DNA of 64,000 nucleotides from JALZVT01 sp039029135 (GTDB taxonomy: Bacteria > Pseudomonadota > Gammaproteobacteria > Pseudomonadales > Azotimanducaceae): contig JBCCGT010000013.1 in NCBI GenBank assembly GCA_039029135.1, positions 1 to 64,000 on the forward strand, written 5' to 3'. The notes beneath the pieces were generated by a model. It searched no databases, was not told the origin of the DNA, and was given only the letters and a program-made list of their open reading frames with translations. Positions 27,149 to 35,612 of this stretch are shown here, one piece after another. The first letter of the stretch is position 1; each line of letters begins with the position of its first letter. The position numbers were made by a program, and so were the translations under genes.

Positions 27149-28326
27149 TCGCATTGCTCGCAGGCCAGCCGCTGTCGCAATTCTCGCAGAACGGCGTCCC
27201 GATCGGCTCGCGGGCGAGCCGCGATGATGCGGGCAGCCATGGCGCTGACGTGCGGAGCCGCGATCGAGTGTCCAGAGACCAGGTCGTAGCCCGCCATCGG
27301 GGCCAGGCTCAATGCATGCCTGGGAGCGGGCATCACGAAGCTTGCCTGCTGCCGGTCGTTGAGCGTACTCGGAGCATCAGCGCCGCCGTAGGCATAGACG
27401 ACCCCAGCGTGCGGCAGCGGGAAACGAGCGTCGACAGGCCTTGCTTCGTCGAAGGCCGCTATGACGATGGTGCCGCGAGCCAGTAATTTCTCAAGCAGCG
27501 CATCCAACACCGGATCAGGTCCGCCCGTCAGTGACAGGTTCAGGACTTCAGGGGAGAGGTCGATGGCAGCGTCTAACGCCAGAGCCAGTGTCAGCGTATT
27601 GCACATGCCGGTCGCGGCGGCGCTTGTTTGCCAGCACGCGCGCAGCACGCGCACTTGGGCGGCGTGTGCCAGGCCGGCGACGCGACTGCTGGGCTTGGGC
27701 TGCGCGGACAGCAACCCGACGACCGCTGTGCCATGCGGTTCCGCATTAAAGTGACCGGCGGAACCTGCGAAATTTCTCTGCACAATGGCGCTGCCATCCA
27801 GCGCCGGGTGCTCGCTGTCGATTGAGGTGTCGACAACGGCAATTGTTACCCCCTCAGCGGCACCAGGCAGGTCCCTCAATATTCGCGAGAAGCCCGCAGT
27901 GATTTTCGGCGCCACCGCCGATTGAGTCTGAAACTCATTAAAACTCTGAACCCAGCGAATCTCTGGATCTGCTTCTAAGGCCAGCAGCGTCTGCGGGTCG
28001 GGCGCGTCGATCACAATGCAATGGACGCGAAGGTTCTGCAGCGGCCAATGTGTGATTACCTGCAGCTCATGGCGCGCAGCAATGCGCGCGGTCGCGCGGT
28101 GCAGCGCGGGGTTGCGGGCGTAGGAGAAAGGGGCGTTGTAGGCCGGAGAACCGGCGCCGAGCCTGCGGCGTTCACTGCGCGGATCGTCGATGACGATCAT
28201 CACCGAGCCTGACGGTATCTCAATACTGCCTGCAGAAAGACCGACGGGCTGCGCCATATGATGGCTGCAGCCCGACACGAAGATGATTGCCGCCACCCAG
28301 AGGGCGGCCATCCAACGCGAACTCAT
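27145..28326 (-). CDS. S8 (subtilisin-like) serine protease lipoprotein
   Basis: This is a 393-aa protease with lipobox VSGC (Cys20), so it is probably tethered to a membrane facing the periplasm or outside. The catalytic triad is visible: Asp166 in IAVVDTSID, His198 in EPHGTAVVG and Ser354 in SGHSIAAPH. The last motif is GHSIAAP instead of the common GTSMAAP. About 130 residues before the catalytic domain may be a propeptide or binding region. It overlaps the anti-sigma-like gene by 4 bp, making it the third gene of the sigma operon. Confidence 0.9.
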   Translation of the reverse strand: MSSRWMAALWVAAIIFVSGCSHHMAQPVGLSAGSIEIPSGSVMIVIDDPRSERRRLGAGSPAYNAPFSYARNPALHRATARIAARHELQVITHWPLQNLRVHCIVIDAPDPQTLLALEADPEIRWVQSFNEFQTQSAVAPKITAGFSRILRDLPGAAEGVTIAVVDTSIDSEHPALDGSAIVQRNFAGSAGHFNAEPHGTAVVGLLSAQPKPSSRVAGLAHAAQVRVLRACWQTSAAATGMCNTLTLALALDAAIDLSPEVLNLSLTGGPDPVLDALLEKLLARGTIVIAAFDEARPVDARFPLPHAGVVYAYGGADAPSTLNDRQQASFVMPAPRHALSLAPMAGYDLVSGHSIAAPHVSAMAARIIAARPRADRDAVLRELRQRLACEQCD

Positions 28327-28952
28327 GGACTTTCAATGACCTTCACGAACTTCACCCGGGCGTCGCTCTCCAGTGCTGATGCGATGGTTGCCAACTTTGC
28401 GGTTTGTGAAACCGGCGTCGCGATCAGCAATAGATCGGCACTCTGATTGGCCCTGTATTCCAAACTGTGGGCGGCAAGCAGCTCGATTGCCACCGCCGTC
28501 GACAGCGGCTCCGCGAGCAGGATCTGCAGGTGCGCCACCTGTGCGGGCGCCGTCTTGTCACTCAGCGTTTCAAACGTATTGACCTGAACGTCCGCATGTT
28601 CCTCGGTGGGACCCCAAAAAACCAATAAACCGACCATCAGTGCGAACGCTGGTACGGCGACAGGCCGCAGCCAGTCAATGTCTGGTAGCCAGCGAGTGCG
28701 GCGGGCGTCCAATCGATCCGCAATCGCGGCAAAACCCGAGCTGTTGTTCACAGTGGTGCGCGCCGCTTCTGCTGCCGCTGAGTCGGCTCGGAGCGCTGCC
28801 TGCACCTGCGTTTCAAACTGGAGCTGCTCGCGCAGTTCGGGATCGCCTTCAAGCGCACGTTCTACGTCAGCACGCTCGCTTGGGGACAGATGCCCGTTCA
28901 GGTAGTCAGCGAGCCTTGCCGCGATCGCTGCGGATTCGATGGTCTGGCTCAT
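28323..28952 (-). CDS. Putative membrane anti-sigma factor
   Basis: This 209-aa protein has a soluble N-terminal helical region (LADYLNGHLSPSERADVERALEGDPELREQLQFETQVQAAL) similar to anti-sigma domains, one membrane segment at about residues 97-114, and a 95-residue C-terminal domain outside. It has no cysteines, so no zinc-binding HxxxCxxC motif. Context supports the call: it starts one base after the stop of the ECF sigma gene and overlaps the S8 protease gene by 4 bp. It would hold the sigma factor at the membrane until released. Confidence 0.72.
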   Translation of the reverse strand: MSQTIESAAIAARLADYLNGHLSPSERADVERALEGDPELREQLQFETQVQAALRADSAAAEAARTTVNNSSGFAAIADRLDARRTRWLPDIDWLRPVAVPAFALMVGLLVFWGPTEEHADVQVNTFETLSDKTAPAQVAHLQILLAEPLSTAVAIELLAAHSLEYRANQSADLLLIATPVSQTAKLATIASALESDARVKFVKVIESP

Positions 28953-28953
28953 C

Positions 28954-29556
28954 TCAGCGCGCTCCATTGGTTACGGTCGGGGATGCCACTTCTTCCAACA
29001 GGCCACGCAGCTTCTTGCGTGCATTGTGCAGGCGGGTCTTGATGGTGTTCACGGGACAGCGGGCGATCGCGGCGATTTCCTGCAAGGAATAGCCTTCGAA
29101 GTAACACAGCTCCACCACAATTCGATGCTTGGCCGGCAGCGCCTTAACCGCGGCGACAAGCGTTGCGTTGATGTCGTCTTCCTGGGAGGTGTCTACCGCC
29201 GCGTCAGGCAGGTCATCACCGTGAAGCTCGATGTGATCATTGCGTCGATGTTGTTTCTTGGCCATACGCAGCGCTACCCGATAGGCGATGGAGAAGATCC
29301 AGCTCGAAGCCTTCGACCTGGCCTGATACTGATGGGCCTTGTCCCAAACCTTCAGCATGACGTCGTTAAACGCCTCCTCAATCAGTGTGTCGTCCGCACT
29401 TAGCCGGCGCAGAAATGGCGTCAGCCGCGGCTTGAATCGCACGTACAGCGCTTCCATCGCAGCCTTGTCGCGGTCTGCCGCAATGCGCAGCAGCAGCTCG
29501 CGATCTACCGGATCGCGGCTATCGCCATCGGAGGCTGCTGGCAAGTTGGTCGGCAT
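28954..29556 (-). CDS. ECF-type RNA polymerase sigma factor
   Basis: This is a 200-aa sigma-70-family factor. Region 2 runs through ALYVRFKPRLTPFLRRLSADDTLIEEAFNDVMLKVWDKA and SSWIFSIAYRVALRMAKK. Region 4 is VAAVKALPAKHRIVVELCYFEGYSLQEIAAIARCPVNTIKTRLHNARKKL, with a normal helix-turn-helix. ATG 29556 gives the usual ECF length; the open frame extends 97 codons further through the promoter and was rejected. A GTGAACC-N17-CTCCTAC signature upstream suggests self-activation. Confidence 0.9.
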   Translation of the reverse strand: MPTNLPAASDGDSRDPVDRELLLRIAADRDKAAMEALYVRFKPRLTPFLRRLSADDTLIEEAFNDVMLKVWDKAHQYQARSKASSWIFSIAYRVALRMAKKQHRRNDHIELHGDDLPDAAVDTSQEDDINATLVAAVKALPAKHRIVVELCYFEGYSLQEIAAIARCPVNTIKTRLHNARKKLRGLLEEVASPTVTNGAR

Positions 29557-29941
29557 GAATCGCGGCTTGGTTTGTGTTCTGTGAGGTAGGAGCCACCACG
29601 CGCGCGAAAGGTTCACGCCAGTCGAACTTTTTTGTACGACCTGAGGAAGCGCGAGAGGGGTCAAATAGGCCAGCAAAATCAACAGCATAGGATTATTCGA
29701 GCTGACGCTCAGGACTCTCGCTGACGCCGAGCGTCCGTACTCAGCTACGCGAGAGCCACGATGGCCAGGTCGTATCCCAATCGAAGGGACCGCTGCCCTA
29801 CTCGTGTCGCTGTGGAGGCAGACACCAACGCGGGCCCTGGCGTTCATCCGGCAGGCGCCCCAATGGCCCGAGCGAGACGCTGCCCCGCAGCAGCGAGGCG
29901 GTTAACATATCGGCGGCAAGCATAAGGGAGGCGCCAACAGC
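29557..29941. other. Divergent control region between sigma operon and phosphotransferase gene, 385 bp
   Basis: This holds the ECF-type promoter at 29586-29616 on the minus strand. CTCTCGC and GCGAGAG repeats near 29713 and 29750 form an imperfect dyad. Nothing else is recognised; the long minus-strand frame crossing it is a shadow. Confidence 0.5.
29586..29616 (-). promoter_or_regulatory. Predicted autoregulated ECF-sigma promoter
   Basis: Read on the minus strand, GTGAACC (29616-29610), 17 bp, then CTCCTAC (29592-29586), about 30 bp before the sigma ATG at 29556. It matches the promoter at 24785-24815 in both heptamers and in spacing, with an unrelated spacer. Confidence 0.6.
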
Positions 29942-31000
29942 ATGAGCGACGTCGAGATCACGGCCGTCCGCGACGCCCACAAATTTGATGAGGCGGCGCT
30001 TGGCGACTACCTGCGCGCCAACGTCGATGAGATCGATGGCGAGGTGACTGTGCGCCAGTTCGAGGGTGGCCAGTCGAATCCGACCTTCCTGCTCACCGCC
30101 GGCGGCACCAACTACGTGCTGCGCAAACAGCCGCCTGGCGAACTGCTGCCCAGCGCCCATCAGGTCGATCGCGAATACCGGGTCATGCACGCTCTCGCCG
30201 ACACCGCCGTGCCCGTCCCGCGGATGTTCTGCCTGTGCGAAGATCCAAGCATCATCGGCACCAAGTTCTACGTCATGGAGTGGATCGACGGTCGTCTGTT
30301 TACCGAGACCCAGTTGCCCAGTTCGACGCCGAGCGAGCGGCGCGCCATCTATCTGGATCTCGCCCGCGTACTGGCGGAACTGCACAAGGTCGACCCGGCG
30401 GCGGTGGGGCTCGACACCTTCGGACGCCCCGGCAACTACTACGCCCGCCAGATCGGTCGCTGGAGCAAGCAATATCTCGCGAGCAAGACCGAGCAGATCG
30501 ACGCGATGGATGCACTGATGGCTTGGCTGCCCGACAACATCCCCGGCGAGGCCGAGGCGGGCGCGGGCATCGTTCACGGCGACTATCGCCTCGGCAACGT
30601 ACTTTTGCATCCGAGCGAGCCGCGCATCGTCGCCGTGCTCGACTGGGAGCTGTCCACGCTCGGTCATCCGCTGGCCGATCTGGGCTATATCTGTCAGGAC
30701 TATCACGTCGCGGCCTACGACGATCAGGGTCTGGCGAATGCCGACGTCGTCGCGCTGAACATCCCAACCGAGGATGAACTGGTCGCCGAGTACTGCCGCC
30801 ACGCCGGGCGCGACGGTATCGACAACTGGACGTTCTATCTCGCCTACAACATGTTTCGCAGCGCCGGCATCATCCAGGGCGTGTACAAGCGCGGTCTCGA
30901 TGGCAACGCCAGCTCCGAGAAGGCGCTGGAGTACAAGGAAACCTGCCGCCTGCGCAGCGAACGCGCCTGGGAACTGCTGACCGCGGCGGGCATGGTCTAA
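29942..31000 (+). CDS. Phosphotransferase-family protein (APH/ACAD11-kinase-like)
   Basis: This 352-aa protein has a choline/aminoglycoside-kinase fold. QFEGGQSNPTFLLTAGGTNYVLRKQPPG forms the nucleotide loop and Lys. GIVHGDYRLGNVLL is the catalytic loop, and AVLDWELSTLGHPLADLGY carries the metal-binding Asp. Similar proteins accompany acyl-CoA dehydrogenases and are proposed to phosphorylate hydroxyacyl-CoA, as in ACAD11. AGGGAGG lies 10 nt before the ATG. A small membrane protein gene follows after 9 bp. Confidence 0.88.
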   Translation: MSDVEITAVRDAHKFDEAALGDYLRANVDEIDGEVTVRQFEGGQSNPTFLLTAGGTNYVLRKQPPGELLPSAHQVDREYRVMHALADTAVPVPRMFCLCEDPSIIGTKFYVMEWIDGRLFTETQLPSSTPSERRAIYLDLARVLAELHKVDPAAVGLDTFGRPGNYYARQIGRWSKQYLASKTEQIDAMDALMAWLPDNIPGEAEAGAGIVHGDYRLGNVLLHPSEPRIVAVLDWELSTLGHPLADLGYICQDYHVAAYDDQGLANADVVALNIPTEDELVAEYCRHAGRDGIDNWTFYLAYNMFRSAGIIQGVYKRGLDGNASSEKALEYKETCRLRSERAWELLTAAGMV

Positions 31001-31009
31001 CGCGGTGCG

Positions 31010-31378
31010 ATGACGGGCACCGGCGATCACACCGGGACCGTTCTCGATCGCGTCGCGCGGCTGCTGCGCGCGCACGCCTGGCTGCGGCCGCTGTTCCTGG
31101 GGGTCTTCGCGATCGGGCTTGGCATCGTCGTCTGGACACTCGTCACCGAGGCGGGGCATCTGGTGGCCGGGCTGCTGACCGCCCTGTGGGGATTGCTGGG
31201 CTTTTCCATCGCCGCCACCCTGCCCTTCGTGCCTCCGCGCGCAGTCGCCGACGCGGGTCGCTGGGCGCGCTTCAAGCGCAGGACCCATCGCGGCGGCTAC
31301 GGCCTGCTGGCGCTGATGGGCGCCGCTTGCACGCTGTTCGTTGCGTATCTCAGCCTGCGCCTGCCGTTTGTCAGCTAG
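31010..31378 (+). CDS. Small integral membrane protein, unknown
   Basis: This 122-aa protein has three hydrophobic stretches (about residues 25-45, 50-72 and 98-118) separated by a basic loop RWARFKRRTHRGG. It starts 9 bp after the phosphotransferase stop, so it is probably cotranscribed. The ribosome site is weak. I do not recognise a family. Confidence 0.6.
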   Translation: MTGTGDHTGTVLDRVARLLRAHAWLRPLFLGVFAIGLGIVVWTLVTEAGHLVAGLLTALWGLLGFSIAATLPFVPPRAVADAGRWARFKRRTHRGGYGLLALMGAACTLFVAYLSLRLPFVS

Positions 31379-31721
31379 CGTCTGGCAGGGGCGCCTGCGA
31401 CGGCGGCCAAATGTAACGGCATCAGATCACGATCCGTGCGAGCTAAAGCAGACGCCGAACGCCGCTTAAGCGCGGTGGAAAACTTGCGGAGCGGCCACGC
31501 GCCCGCGACACTAGGCGACCAGAACACGCTGCGGCGAGTCGCCAGGGAAGGCCAATATTGCGCCTCAGGCCCGCTGTACTATCGAGGCGCATATGCCCAG
31601 CTCAAGGGTGGCTCCGGCCGCCGCCAGACCCGCCGCTCGCCCATCTAGGGGGCGACGCCCGCGACCTATTCCTCGCTCTTGCCACTCGCATCTACAGATC
31701 GGCAGGCGCCGGTAGTCATCC
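31379..31721. other. Intergenic region, 343 bp, no gene seen
   Basis: Two short open frames (31436-31648 plus, 31565-31768 minus) lack ribosome sites and recognisable composition. No RNA fold or promoter stands out. Confidence 0.55.
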
Positions 31722-33002
31722 GTGAGCGCGGACCAGACTGACCCGTCCCAAGCACCAGCCGCGCGCAAACTGCCCGGCAGCTTCGGGCTGTTCTACGGCT
31801 GGGTGATCGTCGCCGTGCTGGGCGTCGCTGGCGGCGTCGGCATGGGCATGGGCCTGCTCAACATCGGCCTGTTCATCAAGCCGATGGGGGACGACCTGGG
31901 CATCAGCCGCGCGCTGTTCGGCTGGGCGCAGACGCTGCGGCAGGTGGGCGGCGCGCTGACCAGCCCCCTGTACGGGACGCTGGTCGACCGCTTCGGTTCG
32001 CGTCTACTGCTGCCGCTGGCGGTCGTCATCACCGGCCTGAGCATGATTTACCTGGGCACCGTCGAGAGCGGCACGGGTCTGCTCATCGCTCTGGCGCTGA
32101 TCGGCGTGGCCGGCTATTCCGTGCCCGGCGCGATCATCACCAGCGTGCCGGTGATGAAGTGGTTCGAGGCCAGCCGCGGCAAGGCCATGGCGGTCGTGTC
32201 GGTGTTCACGCTGGTCGGTTCGATGATCTTCCTGCCGCTGACGCAGTACCTGATTGACACGCTGGGATGGCGCGACGCCTGGACCGTGCTCGCCGTCGTC
32301 GGCATGACGCTGGTAGTGCCGATCGCGGCGATATTCTTGCGCCGCCAGCCTGAGGACTTCGGTCTGGAACCCGACGGCTCGGCGGCGGGTGACGATCCCG
32401 AGGCGAGCTTCGATCGCAATCACCAGTGGACGCTCGCGGCCGCGCGCCAGACACGGGCGTTCTGGCTCTTGATCGTGCTGTTCGCCCTCAACGCCGGGTC
32501 CATCGCTACCATCGGTCTGCATCGCATTCCGGAATTCATGGAACGCGGGTTATCGCCGATGTGGGTGGCCGGCGCCACGGCGGTGGACGCCGTTCTAGCG
32601 AGCTGCGCTTCGATCGTCACCGGGTTGATCGCGCATCGATTCGCGATCACGCGGCTGACCGCAATCGGCTTCCTGCTGCTCGCGGTGTCGTCGGCGCTGA
32701 CCATCTGGGCGAACACCATCCCGAGCATGCTTGCGTCGATGGCGCTGTTCGGCGTGGGCATCGGCATCGTCATGCAGGCACAGAACCTGGTCTGGCCTGA
32801 GTTTTTCGGGCGTCTGCACGTTGGTCAAATTCGCGGGTTCGCGCTGCCCGCGACGCTGATCGCGAGCGCGGTGGGCGCGCCACTGGCGGGCTACGTGTTC
32901 GACGTCACCGGGAGCTACGAGCCGGTGTGGTGGGTCGCCGTCGTGCTGATGCTGGCCGCGGCCTGGCTGTCCATGGTGGTCAAGGCGCCGCCGGCGCCGT
33001 GA
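31722..33002 (+). CDS. MFS transporter
   Basis: This 426-aa protein has about twelve membrane helices in two halves. FYGWVIVAVLGVAGGVGMGMGLLNIGLF starts helix 1, and SPLYGTLVDRFGSRLLLPLAVV carries the MFS signature loop between helices 2 and 3. A central hydrophilic loop (RRQPEDFGLEPDGSAAGDDPEA) separates the halves. The FYGWV start resembles monocarboxylate/oxalate-type permeases. Start GTG 31722. Substrate unknown. The hairpin array at 33008 follows immediately. Confidence 0.9.
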   Translation: MSADQTDPSQAPAARKLPGSFGLFYGWVIVAVLGVAGGVGMGMGLLNIGLFIKPMGDDLGISRALFGWAQTLRQVGGALTSPLYGTLVDRFGSRLLLPLAVVITGLSMIYLGTVESGTGLLIALALIGVAGYSVPGAIITSVPVMKWFEASRGKAMAVVSVFTLVGSMIFLPLTQYLIDTLGWRDAWTVLAVVGMTLVVPIAAIFLRRQPEDFGLEPDGSAAGDDPEASFDRNHQWTLAAARQTRAFWLLIVLFALNAGSIATIGLHRIPEFMERGLSPMWVAGATAVDAVLASCASIVTGLIAHRFAITRLTAIGFLLLAVSSALTIWANTIPSMLASMALFGVGIGIVMQAQNLVWPEFFGRLHVGQIRGFALPATLIASAVGAPLAGYVFDVTGSYEPVWWVAVVLMLAAAWLSMVVKAPPAP

Positions 33003-33007
33003 GATAG

Positions 33008-33126
33008 CGGCGCCCTTCGGCGCCTTGGTGCGGGCGCCCTTCGGGGCCTTGGTTACGGGCGCCCTTCGGCGCCTTGGTTACGGGCGCCCTTCGGCGCCTT
33101 GGTTACGGGCGCCCTTCGGCGCCTTG
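33008..33126. repeat. Tandem array of about five 25-bp hairpin units
   Basis: Units start at 33008 (24 bp, variant), 33032, 33057, 33082 and 33107 (20 bp, partial). Copies 33057-33081 and 33082-33106 are identical; the unit contains GGCGCCCTTCGGCGCC, a 6-bp stem with CTTC loop, followed by TTGGTTACG. The copy at 33032 has one base change (GGGGCC). The array fills the gap between the MFS stop and the convergent MoaD-like gene. Confidence 0.9.
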
Positions 33127-33130
33127 AGGC

Positions 33131-33373
33131 TCAGCCGCCCTCGATCCGCGGTACGAAGAACACCTCGCTGTCGGGTTCGATCTCCTCCAGCAGCGGGTCC
33201 TGGTAGATCTGGCCATCGATCGCGACACCAAAGTCCGCCGCCGCGTCCCGCATGCCCGGAAAGCGCTTTTCCAGCGCGTTGATGAGATCCCGGTAGTCCT
33301 CGACGTCCAGCGTCAGCTCGCGCGCGCCGCCGGCGACGTGCGCGAGCTGATCCGGGAGAGTGATGTTAGCCAG
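33131..33373 (-). CDS. MoaD/ThiS-family sulfur carrier-like protein
   Basis: This 80-aa protein has a ubiquitin-like fold pattern (ANITLPDQLAHVAGG, then VEDYRDLINALEKRFPGM, then SEVFFVPRIEGG) and ends in the diagnostic Gly-Gly. It would carry sulfur as a C-terminal thiocarboxylate, perhaps for molybdopterin synthesis. No ATG, GTG or TTG fits; CTG 33373 has AGGGG 7 nt upstream and starts the conserved fold. It begins 10 bp after the stop of the molybdenum hydroxylase gene, so the two are likely functionally linked. Confidence 0.75.
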   Translation of the reverse strand: MANITLPDQLAHVAGGARELTLDVEDYRDLINALEKRFPGMRDAAADFGVAIDGQIYQDPLLEEIEPDSEVFFVPRIEGG

Positions 33374-33383
33374 AGCGGCGCCC

Positions 33384-35612
33384 CTAATCAGCAGCCGCGT
33401 CGAGCGCCGCCAGCACCCGCGGTGGCGATAGCGGCAGCTCATTGATTCGCACGCCAGTGGCGCGAGCGACCGCGTTACCAATGGTCGCAAGAGGCGGAAC
33501 GATAGGCGTCTCTCCGACACCACGGACGCCGTAGGGGTGTGTGGGATTAGGTACCTCAACGATCTGGCAATCGATCATCGGCAGATCGGATGCGACGGGA
33601 ATGCGATAGTCGAGAAAACCCGCGTTCTCCATCACACCGTCGCCGTTGAAGATGTACTCCTCGTTCAACGCCCAACCAATACCCTGAGCAGCGCCGCCCT
33701 GCATCTGACCCTCGACGTAGTCCGGGTGGATTGCCGTTCCAGCGTCCTGAATCGCCGTGTATCTAAGTACCTCGACCGATCCCGTGTCGCTGTCCACTGC
33801 AACATCGGCGAAGTTGACCGCAAAGCTGGCGCCGGCCCCGCGAGCATTGAGAGAGGCGCGGCCGGCTATTGGTCCCCCAGTGCGAGCGGCGTTGGCCGCG
33901 ATCTGCGCGAGTGAGAGGGGCTCCACCTCCGCGTTGACGCCCGGTGCAGGCACGGCTTGGCCGTCCTGCCATTCGACTTGATCTTCGTCCATGCCCCAGG
34001 TTTTGGCAGCGCGCGCCTTGCAGTCGGCAATCACGGCCTCACAGGCCTGCACTACGGCCATCCCTGTAGCAAAGGTGGTACGGCTGCCGCCGGTCGTGTT
34101 GCAAAAGCCGGTGCTCTCCGTATCGCCCACCAGGGCTCGAATACTCTCGTATTCGACACCCAGCGTCTCAGCCGCCATCAGGCACATCGAGGCACGCGAA
34201 CCACCGATGTCCGGACTGCCTTCAACAACCATGACCGAACCGTCGTCATTGACGCGCACCTCCGCGGACGACTGGTTGCCGATGTTGAACCAGAACCCAA
34301 CGGCCAGCCCGCGACCCGCGCCTTCCGGGATCGGTGCCTGATAGGCGGGGTGGGCCTTCGCAGCCTCCAGGCACTCGACAAAGCCGATGGTCGGGAACTT
34401 GGGACCATAGGGCGCCTGAGTACCTTCCTTCGCTGCGTTCACGAGCCTGATATCAATGGGATCCATACCAAGCGCGATCGCGGCCTCATCGATCAGAGAC
34501 TCGAACGCGTGCATCGACTGGGGCGCGCCGGGTGCACGATAGGCGGCGACCTTAGGCTTGTTAACAAGTACATCAAGCGACTCGGCCTTGAAGTTCTCAA
34601 TCTCGTACGGAGCGAACACCGCCATCGCGGCTGGCATCGCCGGCGCGCCCGCAAAACCGCCGGCCTCCATCGCTATCCGTACGTGTCCGGCCGTGATGGT
34701 ACCGTCGCGCTTGACGCCAATCTTCGCAGTTGCATGCGTGCCAGAGGTTGGGCCCGTGGCGCGAAAGACCTCCTCGCGAGACATCTGCATCTTCACCGGC
34801 CGACCAGCTTTCTGCGATAGGCGCACAGCCACCGGTTCTAGATAGACCACCGTTTTACCGCCGAAGCCACCGCCGATCTCGGTGGCAACAAACTTCAGGT
34901 CGGCCATCTCCATGCCGAGGATCTTGCTCGTTTGGGCGCGAAACTCGAAGTGGCCCTGAGTGCTGCACCAGACGGTCGCGCGTCCGCCTTCATTCGCCTG
35001 CGCGACGCAGCCGTGCGGCTCGATGTAACCCTGGTGCGCCATGGGCACTGTGTATTCACGCTCGAGCACGATATCGGCCAGCTCATATCCTTCATCCAGA
35101 TCACCCCGGACAAAGGTATGCACCATGGCAACGTTACTAGGCTTTTCCGGCTTCTCTGGAAGACCGCCGGTGAAGCAGTCCGGATTGATCAGCGGTGCGT
35201 CTTCGTGCATTGCCTCACGTACATCAAGTACGTGCGGCAGCACCTCGTACTCGACCTCTATCAGCTTCAGTGCCTCGTTGGCGATCTGCGGGCTCCTCGC
35301 AGCAACCGCCGCGACGGCGTGACCGTGATAGACAACCTTGTCGCGCGCCATAACGTTCTTGGCGACATCACTGACTTCACCTGCGAAATCGCTTCCGCTC
35401 ACGACGGCGAACACGCCGGGCAGCGCCTCAGCTTTCGATGCGTCGATCGAAATGATGTTCGCGTGGGCGTGTGGGCTGCGAAGAATCTTGCCGTGGATCA
35501 AGCCCGGTAGTATCGGGTCGGCGCCGTACTGAGCTCGCCCTGTGACCTTGTCGACGCCGTCTGGGCGGACGGGTCGGGTTCCTACGTACTTATAATCGTT
35601 GGCTTCGGCCAT
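33384..35612 (-). CDS. Xanthine dehydrogenase-family molybdenum hydroxylase, large subunit
   Basis: This 742-aa subunit should bind the molybdopterin cytosine dinucleotide cofactor and the substrate. Visible features are the N-terminal RPDGVDKVTGRAQYGADPILPGLIHGKILRSPHAHA, the motif IGGGFGGKT and the C-terminal HPYGVRGVGETPIVPPLATIGNAV containing the catalytic-glutamate region GVGE. No FeS or FAD subunit genes lie next to it. GC is visibly lower than its neighbours (33/60 at 33541-33600; 32/60 at 35101-35160). ATG 35612 has GGAGA upstream. Confidence 0.9.
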   Translation of the reverse strand: MAEANDYKYVGTRPVRPDGVDKVTGRAQYGADPILPGLIHGKILRSPHAHANIISIDASKAEALPGVFAVVSGSDFAGEVSDVAKNVMARDKVVYHGHAVAAVAARSPQIANEALKLIEVEYEVLPHVLDVREAMHEDAPLINPDCFTGGLPEKPEKPSNVAMVHTFVRGDLDEGYELADIVLEREYTVPMAHQGYIEPHGCVAQANEGGRATVWCSTQGHFEFRAQTSKILGMEMADLKFVATEIGGGFGGKTVVYLEPVAVRLSQKAGRPVKMQMSREEVFRATGPTSGTHATAKIGVKRDGTITAGHVRIAMEAGGFAGAPAMPAAMAVFAPYEIENFKAESLDVLVNKPKVAAYRAPGAPQSMHAFESLIDEAAIALGMDPIDIRLVNAAKEGTQAPYGPKFPTIGFVECLEAAKAHPAYQAPIPEGAGRGLAVGFWFNIGNQSSAEVRVNDDGSVMVVEGSPDIGGSRASMCLMAAETLGVEYESIRALVGDTESTGFCNTTGGSRTTFATGMAVVQACEAVIADCKARAAKTWGMDEDQVEWQDGQAVPAPGVNAEVEPLSLAQIAANAARTGGPIAGRASLNARGAGASFAVNFADVAVDSDTGSVEVLRYTAIQDAGTAIHPDYVEGQMQGGAAQGIGWALNEEYIFNGDGVMENAGFLDYRIPVASDLPMIDCQIVEVPNPTHPYGVRGVGETPIVPPLATIGNAVARATGVRINELPLSPPRVLAALDAAAD

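Noticed and set aside
29798..31288. Long minus-strand open frame of 496 codons opposite the phosphotransferase gene
   Set aside because: It lies opposite a clear kinase-fold gene with a good ribosome site. Its translation is rich in Arg, Ala, His, Gln and Val with no recognisable domain, as expected for an antisense shadow in GC-rich DNA.
31436..31768. Two short open frames in the gap before the MFS gene
   Set aside because: No ribosome site, no recognisable protein pattern, and overlapping in opposite directions.
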